A stretch of 64,000 bases of DNA from Pseudomonas flavescens (GTDB taxonomy: Bacteria > Pseudomonadota > Gammaproteobacteria > Pseudomonadales > Pseudomonadaceae), in contig NZ_JACBYV010000001.1 in assembly GCF_013408425.1 (NCBI RefSeq), positions 2,604,001-2,668,000 of the forward strand, in the 5' to 3' direction. The position numbers were made by a program, and so were the translations under genes. Under the pieces are notes generated by a model. It did no database searches and was not told the origin of the DNA. It saw only the letters and a list, made by a program, of their open reading frames with translations. Shown here in pieces: positions 53,036 through 62,179 of this stretch (the stretch's first letter is position 1; each line of letters opens with the position of its first letter).

Positions 53036-53989
53036 ATGCATATCGATCTCCGCCAACTCCGCCACTTCGTCGCCCTCGCCGAGCACCGCAGCTTCGTTGC
53101 CGCGGCCGAAGCGGTGAGCCTTTCGCAATCCGCCTTCAGCCGCAGCATCCAGGCACTGGAGCATGCGGCTGGCTTCCAGCTGGTGGATCGGGCCAACAAG
53201 CAACTGCGTCCCACCAAGCAGGGCCTGGTGGTTCTCGAGCACGCCAGACGCCTGCTGCGCGATGCCCACGACCTGAACAACGAAATCAGCCGGTTCAACG
53301 ACGCGGGCACCGGCGCCTTGCTGTTTGGCAGTGGCCCGGCCCCTGCTGCGCAACTGATTCCGCGAGCGGTGGCGCGCTTCATTGGCGACTACCCCAAGGC
53401 GCGGGTGCATTTTCAGGTCGATAACTGGCAGGAGTTGAACAAGCGTCTGGTAGCCGAGGAGATCGAGTTTTTCGTCGCTGACACCCGTCGCTTCGAGGCC
53501 GATCCGGATTACCGGATCACCCGCCTGCGCCCCCAGAAATGGCATTTCTGCTGCCGCATCGGCCACCCGCTCACCAGCAAGCCAAGCGTCAGTTGTGCGG
53601 AGCTGTTCAGTTATCCGCTGGCCACCACCTTTCGCCCGCCGAACATCCGCAAGGTGCTCACCGAATACAGCGGCCGCCGCGACTTCGCGCCAGCAGTGGA
53701 ATGCGAATACAGCCATGCATTGCTCAACGTGGTGCGCTATTCGGACGCCATCGGCATCGCCAACCCGATCAACCTGCAGGACTACCTGCTCAGCGAAGAA
53801 CTGCAGATCCTCGAAGTGCATGACCTGCCCTGCCACCTGGAAGAACTCAACACCCGCTATGGCATCGTCAGCCGTGTTGGCCGGGCGCTGTCGCCGCTGG
53901 CACGGGCCATGGTCGAGCAGATAGAACGCAGCGATGCCGGACTGGCCGACCAGATGGCCGGCATGCCGCTGGCACAGGTCGGGGTCTAG
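53036..53989 (+). CDS. LysR-family regulator, SftR-like
   Basis: 317 residues. HTH region LRQLRHFVALAEHRSFVAAAEAVSLSQSAFSRS at the N-terminus, then a LysR ligand domain (ALLFGSGPAPAAQLIPRAV; HFCCRIGHPLTSKP). Its place between a TonB receptor operon and an AtsRBC-like transporter is that of SftR, the activator of sulfate-ester genes in P. putida S-313. Inducer not shown. The stop codon TAG (53987-53989) uses the first base of a 173-bp inverted-repeat element, so the C-terminus may have been altered by its insertion. Confidence 0.82.
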   Translation: MHIDLRQLRHFVALAEHRSFVAAAEAVSLSQSAFSRSIQALEHAAGFQLVDRANKQLRPTKQGLVVLEHARRLLRDAHDLNNEISRFNDAGTGALLFGSGPAPAAQLIPRAVARFIGDYPKARVHFQVDNWQELNKRLVAEEIEFFVADTRRFEADPDYRITRLRPQKWHFCCRIGHPLTSKPSVSCAELFSYPLATTFRPPNIRKVLTEYSGRRDFAPAVECEYSHALLNVVRYSDAIGIANPINLQDYLLSEELQILEVHDLPCHLEELNTRYGIVSRVGRALSPLARAMVEQIERSDAGLADQMAGMPLAQVGV

Positions 53990-54161
53990 CAGGCCGTTGA
54001 AAAACGTAGACGAGGCAGTCAGCGCGAGGCCAATGGTGGCCCCGCAAATACAGGCGAAAAAGCGGAGCGTACGAGCGGTACATGAGCATTTTGACCGGGC
54101 TGGCGCTCCAGGCTGTTTTTAACGCAGCGATGACAACGCAGTTAGTTTTTCAACGGCCTGC
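53989..54161. mobile_element. 173-bp MITE-like element with 17-bp terminal inverted repeats
   Basis: GCAGGCCGTTGAAAAAC at 53989-54005 is the exact reverse complement of 54145-54161. The interior has no transposase, so it is a non-autonomous, MITE-like repeat; I recall very similar sequences scattered in mendocina-type Pseudomonas genomes. No long target duplication is seen; a 2-base GC duplication is possible but ambiguous. It fills most of the space between the LysR gene and the binding-protein gene and could carry a promoter or terminator. Confidence 0.8.
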
Positions 54162-54268
54162 CAGCCCCGTGTTGCATGTCGTGCATACAAAGTATTCCCG
54201 CTTTGCGTTTGTCAGCGCAGCACGGGCTTCGTGAAATGCCCCTCACGATTTCTCGCCGAGACCGACCT

Positions 54269-55321
54269 ATGAAACGACTGACCTATCTGCTTTGCAGCGC
54301 CCTGCTGGCGCTGACCACCCTGGTTACCCAGGCTGCTGAACAGCCAGCGGTGATCCGCATCGGCGCTCCCGATCAGGGCGCCGGTGACAAGCCCTTCGCA
54401 TCCGGCGTACTCGGCCTGGCGCATATCCGCAAACAGCTGGAAGACGCCTTCGCAGCGGATGGCATCAAGGTTGAATGGCACTTTTTCAAGGGGGCCGGCC
54501 CAGCGGTCAATGAAGCCTTCGCCAACCGCCAGCTGGATTTCGCCGGCCTCGGTGATCTGGCGGCGATCATCGGTCGCGCTTCGGGTCTGGATACCCGGCT
54601 GATCCTGGGTGGCCGTGGCGCCAACATGTACCTCGCCGCCACGCCCGAATCAGCTATCAAGAGCCTGGAAGATCTCAAGGGCAAGCGTGTTTCGGTGTAC
54701 CGCGGCACGGCGGATCAACTGTCCTTCGCCCGGGTGCTGGCCGCCGCCGGCCTGAAAGAGCGCGACCTGCAAATCGTCAGCCTGGACTGGAGCGCTGCTC
54801 GTGCCGCATTGGCGGGCCGGCAGATCGATGCCGCCTGGTCCGGTATGGGCATTCTGGCGCTGAGCAAACAGGGCATCGAGTTCCCGGTCAGCACCAAGCA
54901 ACTGCCGGTTACCGCCACCACCCAGACCGGCGTGATCGCCAGCAACGCCTTCATCGAAAGCTACCCCGAGGCCACCCAGAAGCTGGTCGACGTGCTGGTG
55001 AGCAATGCCGACTGGATCTCCAAGGCGGAGAACCTGGACGCCTATATCACCTTGCTCTCGCAACAGAGCGCGGTGCCCGCCGGGCTCTACGCCCGGGAAT
55101 ATCGCGGCGATGACCTGGCGTTTCGCGCCTCGCCACTGCTCGACAGCTTCCTGCGTCACAGCTATCAGGACAGCGTCGACAAAGCCAAGGCTCTGGGCCT
55201 TATCCGCCGCACCTTTCAAGTCGAGGAGTGGTTCGAGCCGCGCTTCGTCGAGCAGGCCATAGAACGGCAGAGCCTGCAAAAACGCTGGCAGCGCTACGAC
55301 GCCTCAGGTGCGGCAGAGTGA
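54269..55321 (+). CDS. ABC transporter substrate-binding protein, AtsR/SsuA-like
   Basis: 350 residues. Signal peptide ends TQA. The mature protein has the sulfonate/sulfate-ester/nitrate-binding fold: RIGAPDQGAGDKPFASG, EWHFFKGAGPAVNEAFANRQLDFAGLGDL, LKGKRVSVYRGTADQLSFARVL and the later FIESYPEATQKLVDV. It delivers its ligand to the double permease gene that follows. GAGA lies 8 bases before ATG 54269; a longer frame from 54176 lacks a signal peptide and starts close to the MITE-like element. Paralogous to the protein at 61069. Confidence 0.87.
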   Translation: MKRLTYLLCSALLALTTLVTQAAEQPAVIRIGAPDQGAGDKPFASGVLGLAHIRKQLEDAFAADGIKVEWHFFKGAGPAVNEAFANRQLDFAGLGDLAAIIGRASGLDTRLILGGRGANMYLAATPESAIKSLEDLKGKRVSVYRGTADQLSFARVLAAAGLKERDLQIVSLDWSAARAALAGRQIDAAWSGMGILALSKQGIEFPVSTKQLPVTATTQTGVIASNAFIESYPEATQKLVDVLVSNADWISKAENLDAYITLLSQQSAVPAGLYAREYRGDDLAFRASPLLDSFLRHSYQDSVDKAKALGLIRRTFQVEEWFEPRFVEQAIERQSLQKRWQRYDASGAAE

Positions 55322-55424
55322 TGCGCAGCAGGCATGGAAGATATGTGGCGAATGCATTGGCCGCACGTCGGCGAGGCACTTTTAATGCGGACTCTTATTT
55401 CTCGAAAGAATTTATATTCGTTTT

Positions 55425-55454
55425 CTTATGCAAAAAATAACATTTAGTCATAAG
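55425..55454. promoter_or_regulatory. Inverted repeat before the permease gene
   Basis: CTTATG (55425-55430) pairs with CATAAG (55449-55454) across 18 AT-rich bases, 24 bases before the permease ATG. The 9-mer CTTATGCAA at 55425-55433 also occurs at 60966-60974 upstream of the second binding protein. It may be an operator for the SftR-like or CysB-type regulator, or a separate promoter for the permease-ATPase genes. Confidence 0.4.
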
Positions 55455-55477
55455 CCCAGCACTGTCGGAGCGCCCAC

Positions 55478-57058
55478 ATGAGCGCCTCGCCTCTGTCCAT
55501 TTCTCAGGTTCAGGGCTCCGGTGCGGCTTTCTCCACCAGCCGTTCGGTGCCCTGGCTGCTGCCGCTGGTGCTGTTTACTCTCTGGTATCTGGGCAGCCGC
55601 TTCGGCTGGATGAGTGAGCAGATTCTGCCGACCCCGGCGCTGGTCTGGCAGACCTTGCTGGAGTTGGCCCGAGACGAGCTCTGGTTCAACCTGTGCATCA
55701 GCCTGCAGCGCCTCGCCTATGGTCTGCTTGGCGGTGTGGCAGCCGGCGTACTGCTAGGCACGTTTCTGGGCAGCAGCGGCCGTGCCGAACGACTGATCTA
55801 CCCGACTTTCAGCGCGCTTGCACAGGTGCCGACCCTGGCGTGGATTCCACTGTTCATGCTGCTGTTCGGTATCGGCGAAGCGCTCAAGCTGGTGGTGTTG
55901 ATCAAGGCGGTGATCGTGCCGATCACCGTGCACACTCTGGTCGGTGTGCGTGATGCGCAACCGCGCCTGCGCGAAGCGGCTGCCGTACTGCGCCTGCCCT
56001 GGCACCTGCGCATCACCCGCCTGATGATTCCCGCTGCCCTGCCCTCGTTCATGGCTGGCCTGCGCCTGGCCCTGGCTACCGGCTGGTCTTCGCTACTGGC
56101 AGTGGAACTGCTGGCCTCCAGCGAGGGCATCGGTTACCTGATGGTCTGGGGACGCCAGTTGTTCATGCTGGATATCGTGTTCGTCTGCATCCTGGTCATC
56201 GGCGTGTTCGGTATCGTCTTCGACCGCGGCGTGCAATGGCTCGACGCACGCTTGATCTACTGGCCCCATCCGCCCACTGCCGAACTGCGCCTGCGCAGTC
56301 GTGCCAAGGGCTGGGCGCGCCTGCAGGCCTGGCTGTTGCCGCTGGGGCTGGCTGCCCTGTGGCAGGCTGCGGTGATGGCACGCTGGGTAGACGCGAGCAT
56401 TCTGGTCGCCCCGCTGGATGTGCTGCGCACCACCTGGCAAGGCCTGGTCGACGGCAGCCTGATCCAGGCCATGCTGCAGAGCCTCGGTCGTGCGGTCGGC
56501 GGTCTGTTGCTGGGTAGCACGCTTGGCCTGCTCAGCGGGCTGATGCTGGGCTTGTACCGACCCGCCGAGCGGGTCTTCGGGCCAACCCTGAGCGCCCTGC
56601 GGCAGATCGCGATCTTCGCCTGGGTGCCACTGCTCACGGCCTGGTTCGGCCTCGGTGAACTGGCCAAAGTGGTATTCGTCAGTCTGGCCACCTTCTTCCC
56701 CTTGCTGATCGCCACCCAGCGCGGCGTCGCCAACCTGTCACCACAGCTCGACGAAGCCGCCCGCGCGCTGCGCCTGAACAGCCGCCAGCGCTTGCTGCGC
56801 CTGATTCTGCCGGGTGCCGCCCCGGCAATCTTCGCCGGTTTGAAGCTGGCCTTGATCTTCGCCTGGCTGAGCACCATCGGCGCCGAATACTTCATGCCCT
56901 CCAATGGCGGTATCGGCAGCCTGATGATCGGCGCCCAACAACTGTTCCGTATGGATCAGGTAATGGCCGGCATGCTGCTGATCGGCCTTACCGGCGCCCT
57001 GCTCAACCATCTCGGACAACTGATCGAAGCGCGCGCCACGCGCTGGAGAAACGCATGA
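55478..57058 (+). CDS. atsB: Double-domain ABC permease, AtsB-like
   Basis: 526 residues with two tandem BPD_transp_1 permease domains, each with about six helices and an EAA-type loop: EAAAVLRLPWHLRITRLMIPAALPS in the first half and EAARALRLNSRQRLLRLILPGAAPA in the second. A fused permease of this size is characteristic of AtsB in sulfate-ester import, as I recall. GGAG is 7 bases before the ATG; the stop overlaps the ATPase start by four bases (ATGA). It works with the ATPase and one or both binding proteins nearby. Confidence 0.88.
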   Translation: MSASPLSISQVQGSGAAFSTSRSVPWLLPLVLFTLWYLGSRFGWMSEQILPTPALVWQTLLELARDELWFNLCISLQRLAYGLLGGVAAGVLLGTFLGSSGRAERLIYPTFSALAQVPTLAWIPLFMLLFGIGEALKLVVLIKAVIVPITVHTLVGVRDAQPRLREAAAVLRLPWHLRITRLMIPAALPSFMAGLRLALATGWSSLLAVELLASSEGIGYLMVWGRQLFMLDIVFVCILVIGVFGIVFDRGVQWLDARLIYWPHPPTAELRLRSRAKGWARLQAWLLPLGLAALWQAAVMARWVDASILVAPLDVLRTTWQGLVDGSLIQAMLQSLGRAVGGLLLGSTLGLLSGLMLGLYRPAERVFGPTLSALRQIAIFAWVPLLTAWFGLGELAKVVFVSLATFFPLLIATQRGVANLSPQLDEAARALRLNSRQRLLRLILPGAAPAIFAGLKLALIFAWLSTIGAEYFMPSNGGIGSLMIGAQQLFRMDQVMAGMLLIGLTGALLNHLGQLIEARATRWRNA

Positions 57059-57873
57059 CCGCCTCAGCCCCCATCGTCAGCTTCGACAAAGTCGGCAAGT
57101 TCTTTCCCGTCGAAGCCGGCGAACTCGAAGCGATCCGCGAATTCAGCCTGCAGATCCGCGAAGGCGAATCCATCGCCATCCTGGGGTCCAGCGGCTGTGG
57201 CAAATCCACCCTGCTGCGCCTGCTGATCGGCCTCGACCACGAGTTTCGCGGCACCATCCAGATCGATGGCAAGGCAGTCGACGGCATTGGCAGTGAAAGC
57301 GCCATCGTCTTTCAGGAGCACCGCCTGTTCCCCTGGTTGAGCGTTGAGCAGAACATCGAATTGGGGCTGGTCAACGAGGGGCTGACCCAGGCCGAGCGTT
57401 TCCGTCGGGTCAACGAATTCGTTCAGCTGGTCGGCCTGGATGGTTTCCAGCGCGCCTATCCACACCAGCTCTCCGGCGGCATGGCGCAACGCGTGGCGAT
57501 TGCCCGCGGCCTGGTATGCAGCCCGCGCATCCTGCTGCTCGACGAGCCGTTCGGCGCTCTCGACGCGCTGACGCGGCAGCAGATGCAGGAAGAACTGCTG
57601 ACCATCCGCGCCCGTGCCGGCATCACCAGCCTGCTGGTGACCCATGATGTCGAGGAAGCCATCTTTCTCGCCGACCGCGTGGTGGTGATGGAACCGCGAC
57701 CAGGACGAATCAAACGCATCGTCGATATCGACCTGCCGCATCCGCGCAACCGCAACGGCTACGAGTTCCAGCAACTGCGCGAAGAGCTGCTGTTCCAGCT
57801 GACCGGGGATGGCGAATACCGCGCTCCACCGCCGCGGGTGGAAGACCTGCCAATGGCGTCCATCGCTTGGTAG
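57055..57873 (+). CDS. atsC: ABC transporter ATPase, AtsC/SsuB-like
   Basis: 272 residues. Walker A GSSGCGKST, Q-loop VFQEHRLFPW, signature LSGGMAQRVAIARG, Walker B ILLLDEPFGALD and switch His in LLVTHDVEEA are all present, as in sulfonate/taurine importers (SsuB/TauB group). It powers the double permease encoded just upstream, whose stop it overlaps in ATGA. Cytoplasmic. It is the last gene of the transporter operon; no strong terminator is seen before the convergent glpT. Confidence 0.9.
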   Translation: MTASAPIVSFDKVGKFFPVEAGELEAIREFSLQIREGESIAILGSSGCGKSTLLRLLIGLDHEFRGTIQIDGKAVDGIGSESAIVFQEHRLFPWLSVEQNIELGLVNEGLTQAERFRRVNEFVQLVGLDGFQRAYPHQLSGGMAQRVAIARGLVCSPRILLLDEPFGALDALTRQQMQEELLTIRARAGITSLLVTHDVEEAIFLADRVVVMEPRPGRIKRIVDIDLPHPRNRNGYEFQQLREELLFQLTGDGEYRAPPPRVEDLPMASIAW

Positions 57874-58008
57874 CAGTTGGGCATCGAGATAGGGAAACGA
57901 TGAAAGCGGTGGGTTGAGGAGAATCATCGCCGGCCCCACCTGCCGACTTGGCGAATCAGCTCGGTCGCCTGCCGCAAAGGGCACGACGACCGAGGTGATC
58001 GATTCAGA

Positions 58009-59355
58009 TCAAGACGCGCGCTCTTCGCTCGGCGCCTGTTTGTGCCACAGGGTCGGGATCAGGAACACGATCGCCAGCAGGCACGCGCCGATCAGCAGTA
58101 CGAAGCCGCCGTCCCAGCCGAAGTGGTCGACGGTGTAGCCCATTGCCGCGCTTGCCGCGACCGAACCGCCCAGGTAACCGAACAGGCCGGTGAAGCCCGC
58201 TGCAGTACCTGCCGCCTTCTTCGGCGCCAGCTCCAGCGCGTGCAGACCGATCAACATCACCGGCCCGTAGATCAGGAAGCCGATGGAGAACAGCGCAGCC
58301 ATGTCGACGATCGGGTTGCCCGGCGGATTGAGCCAGTACACCACGGTCGCGACCGTCACCAGCGCCATGAACACCACGCCGGTCAGGCCACGGTTGCCAC
58401 GGAACACCTTGTCCGACATCCAGCCGCACAGCAGCGTGCCGGGAATGCCCGCCCACTCGTAGAAGAAATACGCCCAGGACGTCTTGTCGACCGAGAAGTG
58501 CTTGACCTCCTTCAGGTAGGTCGGCGCCCAGTCCAGCACACCGTAACGCAGCAGATAAACGAACACGTTGGCCAGGGCGATGAACCACAGCATCTTGTTG
58601 CGCAGGATGTACTTGACGAAGATCTCGCGGGTACTGAATTCCTTCTCGTGGCTGGCATCGTAGCCCTCCGGATAGTCATTCTTGTACTGCTCGATGGGCG
58701 GCAGGCCGACCGACTGCGGGGTATCGCGCATGGTCATGAAGGCGAACACCGCCACCAGCAACGCCACTGCAGCCGGCACGTAGAACGCCGCGTGCCAGTC
58801 GTTGAACAGCCCCATACCGACCAGGAACAGCGGCCCGATCAGGCCACCGCCGACGTTATGGGCGACGTTCCAGACCGACACCACGCCGCCACGCTCTTTC
58901 TGCGACCACCAGTGCACCATGGTTCGGCCGCTGGGCGGCCAACCCATGCCCTGTGCCCAGCCGTTGATGAATAGCAGGATGAACATCATGGTCACGCTGG
59001 AGGTAGCCCAGGGCGCGAAACCGAAAACGAACATTACGCCTGCTGACACCAGCAAACCGAACGGCAGGAAATAGCGAGGGTTGGAGCGGTCGGAAATCAG
59101 CCCCATCAGGAACTTCGACAGCCCGTAGGAGATGGCGATGGCAGACATCGCCAAGCCGAGCTGACCACGGCTGTAGCCCTCTTCCTCGATCAGGTAGGGC
59201 ATGGCCAGGGAGAAGTTCTTGCGCAGCAGGTAGTAACCGGCGTAGCCGATGAATATCCCGGCGAATATCTGCCAACGCAGGCGACGGTAGGTGCTGTCTA
59301 TCTGTTCTTCGGGCAGGGTTTCCCGATGAGGGGCGGGACGGAAGAAGGCGAACAT
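58009..59355 (-). CDS. glpT: GlpT, glycerol-3-phosphate:phosphate antiporter
   Basis: 448 residues with twelve helices. [25 protein letters not shown] is the N-terminal signature of the organophosphate:phosphate antiporters, and [18 protein letters not shown] (here [17 protein letters not shown]) is the GlpT loop. It imports glycerol-3-phosphate in exchange for phosphate, and also lets in fosfomycin and fosmidomycin. GGAG is 7 bases before the ATG. A two-repeat Pho box lies 41-58 bases upstream. It sits between the AtsBC genes and an Fsr-type exporter. Confidence 0.92.
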   Translation of the reverse strand: MFAFFRPAPHRETLPEEQIDSTYRRLRWQIFAGIFIGYAGYYLLRKNFSLAMPYLIEEEGYSRGQLGLAMSAIAISYGLSKFLMGLISDRSNPRYFLPFGLLVSAGVMFVFGFAPWATSSVTMMFILLFINGWAQGMGWPPSGRTMVHWWSQKERGGVVSVWNVAHNVGGGLIGPLFLVGMGLFNDWHAAFYVPAAVALLVAVFAFMTMRDTPQSVGLPPIEQYKNDYPEGYDASHEKEFSTREIFVKYILRNKMLWFIALANVFVYLLRYGVLDWAPTYLKEVKHFSVDKTSWAYFFYEWAGIPGTLLCGWMSDKVFRGNRGLTGVVFMALVTVATVVYWLNPPGNPIVDMAALFSIGFLIYGPVMLIGLHALELAPKKAAGTAAGFTGLFGYLGGSVAASAAMGYTVDHFGWDGGFVLLIGACLLAIVFLIPTLWHKQAPSEERAS

Positions 59356-59395
59356 CCTGAGACTCCAGTTCTTGTTTTAGCTGCGCACTTTGAAT

Positions 59396-59413
59396 GTGAC
59401 AGTTATGTGACAT
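59396..59413 (-). promoter_or_regulatory. Pho box upstream of glpT
   Basis: On the minus strand ATGTCAC-ATAA-CTGTCAC gives two 7-mers with 11-base period, matching the PhoB half-site CTGTCAT in 5 and 6 of 7 positions, with an AT-only spacer. It is 41 bases before the glpT ATG, a fitting place for activation under phosphate starvation. Confidence 0.65.
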
Positions 59414-59593
59414 TTTCATTAACGAAAATAGCACTCACAACTGAAGCGGTAAAGCCAAGAAACTGTTGGAATTCGAACTAATCCGCGCTATTCGGACGGG
59501 AGGGCGATTCAGCCGCTTTGGCCAGGCCATCCTCCATCGAAATCAGACGCTGAACCTCGAAGCGGCCAGGCGTTATACCCATGACTTGCTGAG

Positions 59594-60790
59594 TTACGCG
59601 CGCCGTACAGCCGGCAACCACAGCGCCAGCAAGCCCAATAACGGAAGCCAGCCAACCAGCATGAACAGTGCCTCGATACCCCAGCGGTCGGCGAGCAGGC
59701 CCAGCGCGGCAGCGGCGATACCACTCACGCCGAAGGTCAGCTCGAAGAAATAGCCCGCCACCAGACCGACCCGGTTTGGCAGCAACTGCTGGGCATAGAC
59801 GATGATCGCGGGAAAGGCCGACGCCATCAGTACGCCGATCACCACCGATAGCAGCACACAGGTAGAAAACCCGACATGGGGCAGCAGCAAGGTGAACGGG
59901 CAACTGCCGAGCAGCGACAGCAGGATCACCCAGCGATGGCCAATGCGATCACCCAGTGGCCCGCCCATCAAGGTGCCAACCGCCACGGCGGCGAGAAACA
60001 CAAATAGCTGCAGTTGCGCGTCGGCCACGCTCAGTTCGAAACGTTCGATCAGGTAGAAGCTGTAGTAGTTGGCCATCGCCGCCAGATAGGCGTACTTGGA
60101 GAGAATCATCACGCTGAGCAGAGCCATCGCCAACAGCAGGCGTCGGCGCCCGATCCCTAGCGTCGGCGCCTCACCTGCAGCCATGGACAAACGCGCGCCG
60201 AGGTAGCGACTCACGCCACGCCTCGCCCATACCAGCAGAATGAATCCCAGCAGCGCCAGAACAGGCAGCCATGCCATCCCTTCGGCGCCAGCGGGCAGCA
60301 GCACCAGCGCGATCAGCAGCGGCGCCAGCGCCGAGCCGATATTGCCGCCCAGCTGGAACACCGACTGCGCCAGACCAAAGCGCCCAGCCGACACCTGGCG
60401 GCAGGCGCGAGCCGCCTCGGGGTGAAAGATCGACGAACCGAGCCCGACCAGCGCCGCTACCCAGACCAGCCCGGCAAAAGACTCTGCCTGCGCCAGCAGC
60501 CACAGGCCGATGGCCATGCACAGCATGCCTGAAGGCAGCAGCCAGGGCCGGCTGCGGCGGTCGCCCCAATAACCGATCAGCGGCTGGCACAGTGCGCCGA
60601 CCAGATGAAACACCAGGGTCAACAACCCGAGCTGCCCGTAGCTGAGGCCGTACTCGGCTTTAAGTGCCGGATAGAGAGTGGGAAGCACCGCCTGCAGCAT
60701 GTCATTGAGCAGATGGGTCAGGCCGATCAGCAGCAGAAGCGGCATGGCCGGGCGATCTTGCAGCGTTGCAGCAGCGGGGGTGTTGGGCAT
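59594..60790 (-). CDS. Fsr-type MFS exporter (fosmidomycin-resistance-like)
   Basis: 398 residues, twelve helices. LTHLLNDMLQAVLPTLYPALKAEYGLSY at the start and GLGSSIFHPEAARACR in the middle are typical of Fsr, an exporter that gives fosmidomycin resistance in E. coli. The natural substrate is unknown. Start at 60790 (MPNTPAAATLQD) has GGA 8 bases upstream. Same strand as glpT, 238 bases apart; divergent from the second binding-protein gene. Confidence 0.83.
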   Translation of the reverse strand: MPNTPAAATLQDRPAMPLLLLIGLTHLLNDMLQAVLPTLYPALKAEYGLSYGQLGLLTLVFHLVGALCQPLIGYWGDRRSRPWLLPSGMLCMAIGLWLLAQAESFAGLVWVAALVGLGSSIFHPEAARACRQVSAGRFGLAQSVFQLGGNIGSALAPLLIALVLLPAGAEGMAWLPVLALLGFILLVWARRGVSRYLGARLSMAAGEAPTLGIGRRRLLLAMALLSVMILSKYAYLAAMANYYSFYLIERFELSVADAQLQLFVFLAAVAVGTLMGGPLGDRIGHRWVILLSLLGSCPFTLLLPHVGFSTCVLLSVVIGVLMASAFPAIIVYAQQLLPNRVGLVAGYFFELTFGVSGIAAAALGLLADRWGIEALFMLVGWLPLLGLLALWLPAVRRA

Positions 60791-61068
60791 GGGCAGTCCG
60801 GGAAAGCATTGACCGCGGCACCTGGCCACAAGCCTTGGCAGCTCTGCGCGCGCGAAGGGAAAACCGGCGGGCATTCAACGTCGGCAGCAGCTAGGGCGCC
60901 AATGCATTTCGAGCATAGTTTTTTTGCTGTCTCCACATAGTGGCGCCAGGCCACGCCACAGCATGCTTATGCAATTTACGACCTAATAAATCATTTTTTA
61001 GTATTAGTTTGCTCGATGGATTTGCCTGATCTTCCGTGCCCATCACAGCCCTTCACGGAGCATCGATC

Positions 61069-62100
61069 ATGGCCGCCTCCCGGCTCGCTTCTTCTTTTCG
61101 CCGCCTGCAGGCAGGCGTTGCACTGCTAGCCCTGCTGTGCCTGACACAAGGCACATTGGCTGCCGGGCAAATCCGCATCGCCGTGTCCGACATCGGCGCC
61201 GGCGGAAAACCCGCAGGCGGCGGTCTGGTCGATGTGCTGCATGCCCAGAAGCGCCTGGAAAAGGAGTTCGCCGCCGATGGCATCGACGTGCAATGGGTGT
61301 TCGTCAAAGGCGCCGGCCCGGTGATCAACGAGGCCTTCGCCAACGGCCAGGTAGACATGGCATTTCTTGGTGACCTGGCCAGCATCGTCGGCAGGTCGGG
61401 CAATCTCGATACCCGCGTGATCGCCGCCGCTGCACGTGGCGTCAACCATTACCTGGCAGTACGCCCTGGCTCATCGATCAAATCCCTGGCAGATCTAAAA
61501 GGCAAACGCGTCGGCCTGTTCCGCGGTACCGCGGCCCAGTTGTCGTTCATCAGCGCACTGCGCTCCAGCGGCCTGAGCGAGCGAGACCTGCAGGTCATCA
61601 ACCTGGACTTCGCTGCCGCTAGCGCAGCCCTGGCAGCCGGCCATATCGACGCCACCTGGGGCGGTAACAACGCCCTGGCACTGGCGGAACGCGGCCTTGC
61701 CGAATTGCCGGTGTCGACCAAGCACACCGAACACGGCGCTGGCCAGTTGAGCGGCCTGGTGCTGGTCACCGAGCGCTTCGCCACGCAGCACCCGCAATGG
61801 TTGCAGCGCCTGATCAAGGTGCAGCGCGAGGCCGTGCGCTGGGCCGGCGAGCCAGCCAACCGCGAGGCCTACATCGAACTGCAGGCCACCCAGAGCGGCT
61901 ACCCGCAGAGCCTGTTGCGCGCCGAGCTGGAAGGAGCCGAGCTGGCCCAGCTGCTTTCACCGGAGCTGGACGACGCCTTCGTCGCCCGGCTGCGCGAATC
62001 CATCGAGATCGCCCAGGAGGCCAAATTGATTCGCCGCCCTGTCGACCTCGATATCTGGCTCGACGAGCGTTTTCTCGAACAGACCCGCGAACTGCCCTGA
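61069..62100 (+). CDS. Second ABC substrate-binding protein, AtsR/SsuA-like
   Basis: 343 residues. Signal peptide ends LAA. Close paralogue in layout of the protein at 54269: DIGAGGKPAGGGLVDVLHAQKRLEKEF, VFVKGAGPVINEAFANGQVDMAFLGDL, LKGKRVGLFRGTAAQLSF and DIWLDERF. No permease or ATPase follows, so it probably shares the AtsBC-like transporter upstream or one elsewhere. GGAG is 8 bases before ATG 61069. The next gene, 79 bases later, is a TonB receptor, likely co-transcribed. Confidence 0.86.
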   Translation: MAASRLASSFRRLQAGVALLALLCLTQGTLAAGQIRIAVSDIGAGGKPAGGGLVDVLHAQKRLEKEFAADGIDVQWVFVKGAGPVINEAFANGQVDMAFLGDLASIVGRSGNLDTRVIAAAARGVNHYLAVRPGSSIKSLADLKGKRVGLFRGTAAQLSFISALRSSGLSERDLQVINLDFAAASAALAAGHIDATWGGNNALALAERGLAELPVSTKHTEHGAGQLSGLVLVTERFATQHPQWLQRLIKVQREAVRWAGEPANREAYIELQATQSGYPQSLLRAELEGAELAQLLSPELDDAFVARLRESIEIAQEAKLIRRPVDLDIWLDERFLEQTRELP

Positions 62101-62179
62101 CCCTTTTTCAACCCCCTGCCTGCCCCACCGCCCGGTAAGCCCGGCGGCGGGCGCCACCTGCACGCAGAAAGGAAGCACC

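Noticed and set aside
53868-54089. 73-codon minus-strand frame covering the element at 53989
   Set aside because: Runs from inside the MITE-like element into the antisense of the LysR gene; no transposase motif or ribosome site.
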